DNA of 64,000 bases from CAVXXB01 sp963765585 (GTDB lineage Bacteria > Calditrichota > Calditrichia > JAJRVZ01): positions 315,317-379,316 of the forward strand of contig CAVXXB010000014.1 of assembly GCA_963765585.1 (NCBI GenBank). Reading direction: 5' to 3'. Below are positions 27,269 to 35,911 of the stretch, piece after piece. The notes below the pieces were generated by a model. The model was not told where the DNA came from. It did not search any database and saw nothing but the letters and a program-made list of their open reading frames with translations. Each line of letters begins with the position of its first letter. The stretch's first letter is position 1. The translations under genes were made by a program, and so were the position numbers.

Positions 27269-29100
27269 ATGACAAAAAAAAGCCTGTGTAACAAGAGTAA
27301 TTTTTGCCCAATACTGACAATGATTTTAGTCTGGTTACTTGCAGGATTTTCTGATGTATATCCAAGAGATTTTAAAGGGGCAGAGTACCGGACGATTGAA
27401 GAGTTTACCTATGGTCGTTTTGAAACAAGAATGATTCCGCCGGATGTGGATGGAGTGTTATCTTCTTTATTCACATATCATGAAATAAGCAGTGTTAGTG
27501 ACTGGAATGAGGTTGATATTGAAGTTATCGGCCGTTACGAAAATTCCGTTCAGCTCAATGTGATATCGCAGGGACAAACAAATCATGTAAGTGCCAGTCT
27601 GGTTGATTTTGTAGTCCAGAATGACTTTCACATATATGGATTTGAATGGACCCCGGATTATGTAGCCTGGTTTATTGATGGTGTAGAGGTATACAGGCAG
27701 ACTGGTGATCATATTAAAAATCTGAATCTCCCACAAAAATTAATGATGAATATCTGGAATCCAGTGTATGACAACTGGGCGGGCAGCTCTGAATCCAAAA
27801 GTATTGCCGGTTTTTTCTTACTATGACTGGGTGCGCTATGCCTCCTATACGCCGGGGACGGGTGATACCGGTACGGATAATAACTTTACTTTGCAATGGA
27901 CTGATGAATTTGACAGCTGGGATGAATCACGCTGGCAAAAAGCAACCCATACCTTTGGAGGGAATAATTGTGATTTTCTACCGGACAATGCAGTAATACT
28001 GGATGGTAAACTGATCCTATGCCTTACGGACGATACCAATACAGGGTATGTTGATAAAAATCCTCCAATAGTTTTGTGGGTGCGGGGGTATAAAAATGAG
28101 GTACTTTTGAGGTTCTCGGAGAAGGTAACCAAAGAAAGTGCAGAAAATTTATCAAACTATACCATGCCCGGAATTGATATTTTATCGGCCGAATTGCTCA
28201 CGGGAGACAGAAAGGTAAAACTGACTACCAGTGAGCTAAATCCTGCAAATAGTTACAATATTATTGTCCTGGGAATCAGAGATGTATCCACCGATGCGAA
28301 TATGCTGATCGGCGGTGTGCAAAAGGTCGAAATGGATATGGAGACTGAATTTCCGGTAAAAATAAATTTTGGAAACGAGAATTATCCAGGTTATCAAGTG
28401 GCGCAAAACTGGACACCGGAATCATCTCATGGCTATATGGATGGGAATGATATAATCTGGCCACCAGCTACAAATATAGTAAATACGGATGATGACCTGC
28501 TTTATCAAACAGAACGCCAGGGGCTCATAAAATATCATACCAGGCTGGAGAATGGGAATTATAGTGTTTTATTCAGGTTCTCTGAAAATAAACATGAAAC
28601 AGCCGGAGCAAGAGTATTTGATATATATGTGGAAGACAAAAAGGTTATCACAAATCTGGATGTATTTGACAGGGTGGGCAAAAATTCAGCTCTTGATATT
28701 AAGATTGAGAATATTGAGGTGGCCGACAGGGAATTAAATATTCATTTCAGGGCGCTTACCGGTGAAGTACTTATTAATGCGCTTGAGATAGAACAAAATA
28801 CATCGGGATTACAAGGTAATAGCTATATTCACGACAAAGAATACTGGATCGCACAAAATTATCCGAATCCATTTAATCCGGTAACTTCTATCAATCTATC
28901 GGCTGTCAGCCGTCAGCCAGGTAGATCTGGGTATTTATAACATCCTTGGACAGCGCGTAGTTACTCTGGTATCTGAACAACAGACACCCGGAAATTATCA
29001 GGTGAAATGGGATGCCGGGGACCTGCCAAGCGGTGTATATTATTACCAGCTCACCGCCGGGGAGTTCAGGGATGTTAAGAAAATGATGGTACTTAAATAG
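27269..29100 (+). CDS. Circularly permuted GH16 beta-glucanase (Fibrobacter type) with sorting domain (two frameshifts)
   Basis: About 610 residues after two +1 corrections. ATG 27269 gives a signal peptide; GTG 27239 is an alternative. The mature protein starts RDFKGAEYRTIEEFTYGRFE, i.e. in the middle of a normal GH16 fold. The catalytic strand is E81-V-D-I-E85, then HIYGFEWTPDYVAWFIDG. The usual N-terminal strands come last, after SYTPGTGDTG: LQWTDEFDSWDESRWQKA and DNAVILDGKLILCL. This order matches the Fibrobacter succinogenes 1,3-1,4-beta-glucanase, a known natural permutant. A fibronectin-like part and a malectin/CBM-like domain (VKINFGNENYPGYQV...) follow, then NYPNPFNP. Shift 1 is at the A4 run near 27799 (restores SKVLPVF); shift 2 is near 28896, inside a heptamer-like stretch of the sorting domain. 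Substrate: mixed-linkage beta-glucan by analogy. Confidence 0.83.
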
Positions 29101-29113
29101 TATCATATAATAC
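29100..29113. repeat. Near-palindrome GTATCATATAATAC
   Basis: One mismatch from the perfect palindrome at 5614, overlapping the stop codon of the GH16 gene. A further copy, GTATCATATAAGAC, is at 29213-29226, followed at once by TTGACATGG. Confidence 0.5.
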
Positions 29114-29146
29114 AAACCATAAATGAGGAAAATTATACAAGATCAG

Positions 29147-29203
29147 ATACAGGATACAGGATACAGGATGCAAGATGCAAGATGCAGGAATTTAGGATGC
29201 AGA
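29147..29203. repeat. Heptanucleotide array, eight units with one 8-bp slip
   Basis: Three ATACAGG, two ATGCAAG, ATGCAGG, one 8-base AATTTAGG and an ATGCAGA unit. Same family and sense as the array at 1450. Confidence 0.85.
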
Positions 29204-29258
29204 GAACAGATGAGTATCATATAAGACTTGACATGGATCATAAGCAAGCTTCATCTTC

Positions 29259-29300
29259 CGAGTACCGAGTACCGAGTACCGAGTACCGAGTACCGAGTAC
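29259..29300. repeat. Perfect tandem heptamer (CGAGTAC)6
   Basis: Six identical 7-bp units with no spacer, 42 bp. It is the only perfect array in the window and lies 64 bp upstream of the large CotH gene. Copy number should be variable between strains if replication slippage acts on it. Confidence 0.95.
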
Positions 29301-29364
29301 CATCTTGTCTAAATGAATTATATTATATACCGTAAACTTGTGATTTAATTAACAGGTTTATTAT

Positions 29365-32300
29365 ATGTATTGTTGCATATTGATTAAAAAGGAAAGTCTA
29401 TTGTCCGTAAAATTAAATCTAATCGTTTTACTGGTTCTCGTTGTTAATGTCATCACCTATTCTCAGGATGTGAGGATAAATGAGCTGATGTCATTGAATA
29501 TAAATACCATTATAGATGAAGATGGTGATTATTCGGATTGGATTGAGATGTATAATTCACACACCGGTCCGGTCAATCTTGATGGTATGTGGCTTAGTGA
29601 TAATAAAAATCAATTGCATAAATGGGCCTTTCCCGATTTATCTTTAGAATCAGGTGAGTTTATTCTTCTTTTTGCTTCCGGAAAAGATAAAAAAAACTGG
29701 ATTCAGTATGCGGAGACAGTAATTGACATGGGAGATACCTGGAAATACCGACCCGGAAGTTCTGAATATCCCGCTGGCTGGCGGCAAATTAATTTTGATG
29801 ATACAAATTGGGCAGAGGGTCCCAGCGGCATCGGGTATGGTGATAATGATGATGCAACAGTAATTGGTAATGTTTTATCAGTGGGTATACGCAAAAAATT
29901 TACCGTAACAAATGCCGATGATGTACAGGCAATTATACTTCATATAGATTATGATGATGCATTTGTTGCCTATTTGAATAATGTGGAAATTGCCCGAAGT
30001 AATATTGGTTTACCGGGTATTGTCCCGGCTTATAACCAGGGTGCCTCTAACTGGCGGGAAGCAGAGATTTACCAGGGCGGTTATCCGGAGTTGTATGATG
30101 TATCTGCATTTTCCGGTCTGATTCAATCCGGTGAAAATGTTCTGGCTATTCAGGTACATAACTATGATATAAATTCATCGGATCTGACCGCTATTCCTTT
30201 TTTAACGCTGGGTCTAAAGAATCAACCGGCCAATCCGCGGGGAATTTCGGATAAAATTATATTCAATCTACCTTACCTTCATACAAATTTCAGGTTAAGC
30301 GCTGATGGTGAAACGCTCTACTTGTCAGATGCGGATAGCCAGATTACCGATTCGGTTTTATTTGGAGAAATTTCCTCCGACATCTCATATGGCCGATATC
30401 CGGATGGAGTGAGTGATTGGCAATTTTTTGATCAGCCTACACCGGGAGATTTGAATTCAAATTCAGGATATAACGGGGTGACATCTGAACCCGTCATTTC
30501 GTTGGCAGCCGGTATATATTCCGGTTCGCAGGCATTAAGTATTTCCCACCCCGATAATTCTGCAGATGTGCATTACACACTTGATGGATCGGAACCTGAT
30601 CAATCAGATCCCAGGTATACCAGTCCATTGCTGATAAGTAATACTTCTGTGATACGCGCACGTGCATATTCACCAGGGAAAATGCCCAGCACACTTATTA
30701 CCCGATCATATCTAATCAATGAAAATATTGATCTGCCAGTGATTTCAATTACCACAGATCCGCCAAATTTATGGGATTATAATACCGGAATCTATATGCT
30801 GGGACCCGATGCCGAAACAGATTTTCCACATTTTGGCGCAAACTTTTGGCAAGACTGGGAAAAGCCGGTACATGTGGAGTTCTTTGAAACGGATGGAAAT
30901 TTGGGCTTTAATGCAAATGCCGGAGTAAAGATTACCGGAGGATGGAGCCGCGGGTTTCCACAGAAATCGCTGGCATTTTTTATACGGCGCAGGTATGGAC
31001 AGGCAGAACTAAAGTATCCACTATTTGCTGATCAGGAAATTAATGAGTTTAAGGCATTTGCACTTCGAAATGGTGGTAATGACTGGGATGGCGCCATGAT
31101 CCGTGACGGAATGATGACCGGACTTGTCAAATCTCTTGATCTGGAACGTCAGGCATTCCGGCCGGTGGTTGTCTTTCTGAATGGTGAGTACTGGGGAATA
31201 CAGAACCTGCGTGAAAAAATAAATGAGGATTTTCTGGCGTCTCATCATAATCTGGATCCCTCAAAGATTGACATGCTTGAAAATAATGCGACTGCCCTGG
31301 AGGGTGATCCTGAACATTATAATATGATGATGGATTATATTTTAAATAACAACATAAAGGATACGGAAGTCTACGAAAACACAGAGAAACTGGTTGATAT
31401 AAATAATTTCATCGATTACGAAGTGTCACAAATCTTTTTCGATAATACCGATTGGCCGGGGAATAATATAAAGTTCTGGCGTCCGCAGACCGCTGAAGGA
31501 AAATGGCGATGGATTTTATATGATACCGATTTCGGGTTTGATCGCTGGAATTCGGGCACCGTATCAAATAATACACTGGCTTTCGCAACCGAAACAAATG
31601 GTCCCAATTGGCCAAATCCGCCATGGTCAACCCAATTATTAAGACGATTACTGGAAAATGATACATTTAAAAATAAGTTCATAAACCGGTATGCCGATCA
31701 TCTGAATACCATATTCTCAGGCGTCAGAGTAAGTTCACAGATTGACAGTATTAAAGAGCTCGTTCGTGCGGATATGTCGCGTCATGCCATCCGCTGGGGA
31801 AGAACCTACGATGCCTGGGAATCTAATGTAACCCGTCTCAAAGTGTTTGCTTCCCAACGTCCCGCTTATGCGAAACTACATATCCGGCAAAAATTTAATA
31901 TTGGTGGTGAATCCATATTAACAGTGCAAAATACAAATGCTGAGGGCGGACTTTTGCGGGTTAATTCCCTAAGTATAACATCGGAACAATGGCAGGGGGC
32001 ATATTTCCCCGGCATACCGATCCAGGTTAAAGCCATACCGGCAGCAGGATACAAATTTTCCGGCTGGTCCGGTGCTGTGAACAGCAATATCGACTCTTTG
32101 GAATTGGATCTCACAAGTAGTATGACCCTAATCGCTGGCTTTGCTCCTGATACGTCGCTGGTTATAAATGAAATAAACTATAATTCAAATTCCGATTTCC
32201 TCGTTGGTGACTGGGTCGAGTTTTATAATAAAAGCATTCTGCCGATAGATATCTCCGGATGGGTATTTAAAGACTCAGATGATTTACATATGTTTACGTT

Positions 32301-32928
32301 TCCCGATTCATTTGTCATTAATCCGGATTCATATATTGTAATAAGTCGGGACTCAGCCGCATTTACTACCGGTTTTCCATCGGTTTCAAATGTGGCCGGA
32401 TTCTTTGATTTCGGTTTAAACAATAGTGGCGAGCTTTTACGCTTATATGATGATAACAACCATATCATAGATTCACTTACGTATATGGATATTCCTCCCT
32501 GGCCAATCGAGCCGGATGGTTTTGGATCGACACTTTCGCTGATTGATCCGGACATGGATAATAGTCTGGCCGATAGCTGGGAAGCTTCGGTTATTCATGG
32601 CACACCGGGTTTGCCAAACCGTGGATTAACATCTGTCGGTGAAAATCAGCGTGTAGCTGTTCCGGAACAGTACAGTCTTGGCCAGAATTACCCGAATCCA
32701 TTTAATCCGGTAACGGTTATCGGCTATCGGCTTTCGGCCGTCAGCGAAGTAGAATTAAGTGTGTATAATCTAATTGGCCAAAAGGTAGCGACACTGGTGT
32801 CTGAGAAGCAAAACACAGGTTCCTATAAGGTAGAATGGGATGCGAGTGGATTTTCAAGCGGGGTTTACTATTACAGGATTACAGCCGGGAGTTACTTCGA
32901 GGTCAAAAAAATGATTTTAATAAAATAA
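29365..32928 (+). CDS. Large secreted multidomain CotH-kinase protein with sorting domain (second CotH)
   Basis: 1187 residues. N-terminal signal (LNLIVLLVLVVNVITYSQ). In order: a lamin-tail domain at about 37-115 (INELMSLN... DYSDWIEMYN), a beta-sandwich at about 117-290 (GIGYGDNDDAT... VFVAYLNNVEIAR-like), a chitobiase/hexosaminidase C-terminal-type domain at about 380-450 (VHYTLDGSEPDQSDPRYTSP), the CotH domain at about 455-800 (GGWSRGFPQKSLAFFIRRRYG, WGIQNLREKINEDF, WRWILYDTDFGFDRW), a glycine-rich B-repeat-like segment (AAGYKFSGWSGAV), a second lamin-tail domain (LVINEINYNSNSDF) and NYPNPFNP sorting domain. The domain set is typical of cell-surface CotH proteins in FCB and Planctomycetes genomes. 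Target unknown. A membrane-fusion/VTC/DUF4956 operon follows. Confidence 0.88.
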   Translation: MYCCILIKKESLLSVKLNLIVLLVLVVNVITYSQDVRINELMSLNINTIIDEDGDYSDWIEMYNSHTGPVNLDGMWLSDNKNQLHKWAFPDLSLESGEFILLFASGKDKKNWIQYAETVIDMGDTWKYRPGSSEYPAGWRQINFDDTNWAEGPSGIGYGDNDDATVIGNVLSVGIRKKFTVTNADDVQAIILHIDYDDAFVAYLNNVEIARSNIGLPGIVPAYNQGASNWREAEIYQGGYPELYDVSAFSGLIQSGENVLAIQVHNYDINSSDLTAIPFLTLGLKNQPANPRGISDKIIFNLPYLHTNFRLSADGETLYLSDADSQITDSVLFGEISSDISYGRYPDGVSDWQFFDQPTPGDLNSNSGYNGVTSEPVISLAAGIYSGSQALSISHPDNSADVHYTLDGSEPDQSDPRYTSPLLISNTSVIRARAYSPGKMPSTLITRSYLINENIDLPVISITTDPPNLWDYNTGIYMLGPDAETDFPHFGANFWQDWEKPVHVEFFETDGNLGFNANAGVKITGGWSRGFPQKSLAFFIRRRYGQAELKYPLFADQEINEFKAFALRNGGNDWDGAMIRDGMMTGLVKSLDLERQAFRPVVVFLNGEYWGIQNLREKINEDFLASHHNLDPSKIDMLENNATALEGDPEHYNMMMDYILNNNIKDTEVYENTEKLVDINNFIDYEVSQIFFDNTDWPGNNIKFWRPQTAEGKWRWILYDTDFGFDRWNSGTVSNNTLAFATETNGPNWPNPPWSTQLLRRLLENDTFKNKFINRYADHLNTIFSGVRVSSQIDSIKELVRADMSRHAIRWGRTYDAWESNVTRLKVFASQRPAYAKLHIRQKFNIGGESILTVQNTNAEGGLLRVNSLSITSEQWQGAYFPGIPIQVKAIPAAGYKFSGWSGAVNSNIDSLELDLTSSMTLIAGFAPDTSLVINEINYNSNSDFLVGDWVEFYNKSILPIDISGWVFKDSDDLHMFTFPDSFVINPDSYIVISRDSAAFTTGFPSVSNVAGFFDFGLNNSGELLRLYDDNNHIIDSLTYMDIPPWPIEPDGFGSTLSLIDPDMDNSLADSWEASVIHGTPGLPNRGLTSVGENQRVAVPEQYSLGQNYPNPFNPVTVIGYRLSAVSEVELSVYNLIGQKVATLVSEKQNTGSYKVEWDASGFSSGVYYYRITAGSYFEVKKMILIK

Positions 32929-33013
32929 CGATATTTTGTCCATTTTAGTTTTTTATATTTCGACAGGATAACAGGGTAAATAATTAGAAATTAGAGATGA
33001 GAAATGATCAGTC

Positions 33014-33048
33014 GGCAATTGGCGATACGCGATTGGCAGTTATCGCGC
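33014..33048. repeat. GGCRATT-type heptanucleotide array, five units
   Basis: GGCAATT, GGCGATA, CGCGATT, GGCAGTT and ATCGCGC in 7-bp register. Resembles the GGCTATC units inside sorting-domain coding DNA. Confidence 0.65.
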
Positions 33049-33095
33049 AGAGAGGCGGATTCGCCTTCCGGCGGACAAATTACTAATTCCAAAAT

Positions 33096-33119
33096 TTTCT
33101 GCGTTTCTGCGTCTCAGCG
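33096..33119. repeat. Octamer repeat (TTTCTGCG)n
   Basis: Two TTTCTGCG units and a TCTCAGCG unit, preceded by TTACTAATTCC. The same combination is at 58252-58312. Confidence 0.65.
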
Positions 33120-33190
33120 AGAGAAATTTATATCGGTGTAGGAATAGATAAATGACCCTATAGTAGTACAATAAACTGGGATAAACGCTC

Positions 33191-33235
33191 TTGACATTTA
33201 ACATAAATCGTGTATATTAATAAGTTTAATTAAAC
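33191..33235 (+). promoter_or_regulatory. Sigma-70-type promoter with overlapping palindrome
   Basis: TTGACA (33191-33196), 16-bp spacer, TATATT (33213-33218). A perfect 12-bp palindrome GTTTAATTAAAC at 33224-33235 would cover the start of transcription, suggesting repression. It drives the membrane-fusion/VTC/DUF4956 operon. Confidence 0.6.
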
Positions 33236-33247
33236 CGGAAAATCTTG

Positions 33248-34315
33248 ATGCATGATCAGTTTTTGAATAAGCGAAATATTATAATAATGACCATTGCTGT
33301 TTTGGTAATTATCGTATTGCTTTTACCAATAAATATACCTTTTTCAGTCAATATTACCGGAAAGGTGATGCCCGGCTATCAGTGGTTGTTGGCCAGGCAG
33401 ACGGATGGAAGTATAATATCAACTCTGTATGACTACTCGCAGGATAGAACAGATAGTTATGCCGCCTACCAGATTGAACGGGGCGATATATTTCATTTTA
33501 AAACACGACCGGAAATTAAAGAAGTAACATTTGTCACAGCCGGTGATACAATCGGCCATATATTTTCAAACATGTTTTTCCAGGAGTTACGGGAACTGGA
33601 AGGGGCACTTGCCGTCGCCAAGGCCAACCTGGATGTGGTTTCGACCGGTGAAAAAGAGTCCATTATCAGCGAAGCCAACGATCAGTTTCTGCTCAATCGG
33701 GAGCGATCACTGGTACAAAATAATATATTGGAACGTCAGTCAAAGTTATATCAGGATGCGCTCATCTCAAGTGAGGATTTTGAAATCACACGCGGCATGA
33801 CCCGTATATATGAACTGGAAACCCAGGTAGCCGCCGCACATTTAATTACGTTGCAAACCGGAGAAAAACCGGAGATTATTACGCAGGCCAGGACTCAGAT
33901 TGAATCTATTGAGAAACAACTTGTGATACTGCATAATCAATTAAGCGAATATACAATAACCACACCCCTCACGGGCAATATTAATATGGTATCCTCACCA
34001 GATACGCTGCTTCTGGTCTCTGATGACACCAGGGTTGTTATTATGCCCATTTTATGGCAATTTATGACTGAAGTAGATACATCACTTTCATTTACTATTC
34101 AAACACCATTTGACGGAGAAGTATGGGAAGGATCGATTGTAAATAAGTCAAACTTTATGCGTATGATAGGCGGTCAGCAGGTATTCATCGCGACCGGTAA
34201 AATATCCGATCACCTGAGTGACTTGCCGGTAAATATGCTGGTCCAATGCTCTGTCACAGGCGCCACCCGATCCATTTGGGACTATGTAAGGTTCTTTTTA
34301 GAAGCGTTGGTTTGA
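33248..34315 (+). CDS. HlyD-like membrane-fusion protein
   Basis: 355 residues from ATG 33248 (a TTG three bases earlier is also open). One N-terminal membrane segment (IIIMTIAVLVIIVLLLPI) anchors it in the inner membrane. It is followed by a biotinyl-lipoyl-like half (VNITGKVMPGYQWLLARQTDG), an alpha-helical coiled-coil hairpin (about 110-225, FFQELRELEGALAVAKANLD and ARTQIESIEKQLVILHNQ), a second lipoyl half (YTITTPLTGNINMVSS) and a beta-barrel. This is the layout of periplasmic adaptor proteins of export pumps, but no ATPase or RND partner is adjacent. The VTC gene starts 1 bp after its stop, so it belongs to that operon. It may link an exported product to the outer membrane; the cargo is unknown. 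Confidence 0.75.
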   Translation: MHDQFLNKRNIIIMTIAVLVIIVLLLPINIPFSVNITGKVMPGYQWLLARQTDGSIISTLYDYSQDRTDSYAAYQIERGDIFHFKTRPEIKEVTFVTAGDTIGHIFSNMFFQELRELEGALAVAKANLDVVSTGEKESIISEANDQFLLNRERSLVQNNILERQSKLYQDALISSEDFEITRGMTRIYELETQVAAAHLITLQTGEKPEIITQARTQIESIEKQLVILHNQLSEYTITTPLTGNINMVSSPDTLLLVSDDTRVVIMPILWQFMTEVDTSLSFTIQTPFDGEVWEGSIVNKSNFMRMIGGQQVFIATGKISDHLSDLPVNMLVQCSVTGATRSIWDYVRFFLEALV

Positions 34316-34316
34316 T

Positions 34317-35117
34317 ATGGCGAGAATTGAATATAAATATTTGTTATCCAAGCGTCAGATTCCGGAAATAGTCGGTGCCATATCACCCCATGTCAGATAT
34401 GATTATTATTCTGACATAATGGAAGATAAGAAATACACAGTGCGAAGTATATATCTGGATACAACCGCACTTGATTTTTATCAGGAGAAATTATCCGGAA
34501 TTAAAAGAAGAAAAAAAGTTCGGATTCGTGGATATAATGATGAAACTGCGAATTCGAAGGTTTTTTTAGAGATTAAGCGTAAAAACGGCCCGACTATTAA
34601 GAAATCGCGTGCAACTGTTGAATTTAAAAATTTACAGAATCTGCTGACCGATGGAGATATAAAAAAATACGTGGTGAGTTCAAATGGATCAGCACCACCT
34701 TATCAGGCAGCCAATCATTTTTTTTATTATTTACAAAAGATGAGTCTTATTCCGGCCATAAAAGTGATGTATGAACGGGAGGCATTTTTTTACAAATTTA
34801 ATAAAAATTTGCGTATTACATTAGATTCCAATTTGCGCAGTTCACTGGATGTTTCGATAAAAAATTTACATTTTGAGGAAAACCTGACCTATGCGATGCC
34901 AGAAAAGGCCATCCTGGAAATTAAATTTGAAACAGAAATTCCACTTTGGTTGCAGAATATTCTAACCCAATTTAAACTTTCGCATCAGGCAATATCAAAA
35001 TATACTAATTGTCTGGACACCCATAGCAAATATGAGCGTCAACTACAACGCTCGTTACACGGTTTGGCCAGATACAATGAATTCAAGTTTTATCCTAGAA
35101 CAGAAAGAAACATCTAA
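34317..35117 (+). CDS. VTC-domain polyphosphate polymerase-like protein
   Basis: 266 residues, cytoplasmic, no signal. It is a triphosphate-tunnel (VTC) domain from end to end: IEYKYLL at the start, YTVRSIYLDT, KVRIRGYND with the tunnel arginines, VFLEIKRKNG with the conserved E-x-K, RITLDSNLRSS and KAILEIKFE with the metal-binding Glu. In yeast the VTC4 tunnel domain makes polyphosphate from ATP while feeding it across the membrane. Bacterial VTC genes commonly sit beside a DUF4956 membrane protein, as here (2 bp to the next gene), which may serve as the channel. CotH kinase genes are often near such pairs, and one is directly upstream. Product polyphosphate is inferred from the family. Confidence 0.85.
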   Translation: MARIEYKYLLSKRQIPEIVGAISPHVRYDYYSDIMEDKKYTVRSIYLDTTALDFYQEKLSGIKRRKKVRIRGYNDETANSKVFLEIKRKNGPTIKKSRATVEFKNLQNLLTDGDIKKYVVSSNGSAPPYQAANHFFYYLQKMSLIPAIKVMYEREAFFYKFNKNLRITLDSNLRSSLDVSIKNLHFEENLTYAMPEKAILEIKFETEIPLWLQNILTQFKLSHQAISKYTNCLDTHSKYERQLQRSLHGLARYNEFKFYPRTERNI

Positions 35118-35119
35118 TT

Positions 35120-35791
35120 ATGCTTGAAGGATTCTCAAACTCAATTTTTCTCGAACTGGACTTTGTTGTTTTTTTTGCAAATCTGACCATGGCGCTTATT
35201 TGCGGATTTATAATATCCGTTTTTTATCGATTTAGCTTTAAAGGCCCGCATTATTCAACCTCATTTGTTCAGGCACTTGTGATCCTGGCCATGGTGACCG
35301 CGTTGGTTATTATGGTAATTGGAAATAATCTGGCCCGGGCATTCGGTTTGGTCGGTGCCATGTCTATTATCCGCTTCCGAACAGCTGTAAAAGATACCCA
35401 GGACATAGTATTTATCTTCTTTTCACTGGCCGCAGGAATGGCGGCGGGAGTGGGACTAAAAATTCTGGCCGTATTTGGCACGTTGTTTATCGGTACAGTG
35501 TTATATACAATGAGCAGTTTGAACTATGCACATCCACGCAAGAGAGATTATCTGTTACAGTTTCAATGTGATTTGGCCGAGGGTGAGGAAACTTATCTGC
35601 AAGCAATTCAAAAATTTTGTAGAAGAAATAAATTAATAAACATGCAGTCTGTAGGCGCGGAAGAATTATACGAGCTTTCTTATCATATTGAACTAAAAAA
35701 ACGCAGCGAACGAACAAACCTCATTAAAGAGCTGAATGGTCTCAACCAGGTCGAGCATGTTCGTCTTTATATGGATGATGAGCAGATTTAA
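35120..35791 (+). CDS. DUF4956 membrane protein
   Basis: 223 residues. Four membrane segments lie in the first 135 residues, followed by a cytoplasmic alpha/beta tail of about 85 residues. The signature is GAMSIIRFRTAVKDTQDIVFIF followed by a Gly/Ala-rich segment SLAAGMAAGVG, which defines DUF4956. The family is functionally uncharacterised, but it co-occurs with VTC polymerases. The conserved Arg pair in the first loop could contact a polyanion. It is the last gene of the three-gene operon, with a hairpin 3 bp after the stop. A role as polyphosphate channel or as anchor for the VTC protein is inference. Confidence 0.85.
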   Translation: MLEGFSNSIFLELDFVVFFANLTMALICGFIISVFYRFSFKGPHYSTSFVQALVILAMVTALVIMVIGNNLARAFGLVGAMSIIRFRTAVKDTQDIVFIFFSLAAGMAAGVGLKILAVFGTLFIGTVLYTMSSLNYAHPRKRDYLLQFQCDLAEGEETYLQAIQKFCRRNKLINMQSVGAEELYELSYHIELKKRSERTNLIKELNGLNQVEHVRLYMDDEQI

Positions 35792-35794
35792 AAA

Positions 35795-35844
35795 GTAGGG
35801 ACACGGCATGTTGAAAATCACGTATTTCGGGACCGTGTCACTAC
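35795..35844. terminator. Hairpin between convergent genes (GTAGGGACACGG palindrome)
   Basis: GTAGGGACACGG and CCGTGTCACTAC pair as an 11-12 bp stem with one bulge around a 25-base loop. No T-run follows. It may stop transcription from both sides, and it resembles the GTAGGGACACGGCATGCC-type dispersed palindromes known from many environmental genomes. Confidence 0.5.
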
Positions 35845-35911
35845 GAGAGGTCCTAAATCAAATAATTCGCCAATAGTTTGTGTTTTCTCATTCGAATTTC
35901 CCAGTTAATTC

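Larger units (their letters stand above)
32929..33190. other. Repeat-rich intergenic stretch
   Basis: No gene. It contains ACAGGATAACAGGGT (the CAATCCTGTTATCCTGTC type seen at 53475), a GGCAATT-type heptamer array (33014-33048) and TTTCTGCG octamers (33096-33119). Confidence 0.6.

Noticed and set aside
29259..29300. CRISPR-like direct repeats
   Set aside because: Units are 7 bp and directly adjacent with no spacers, and no cas genes are present.
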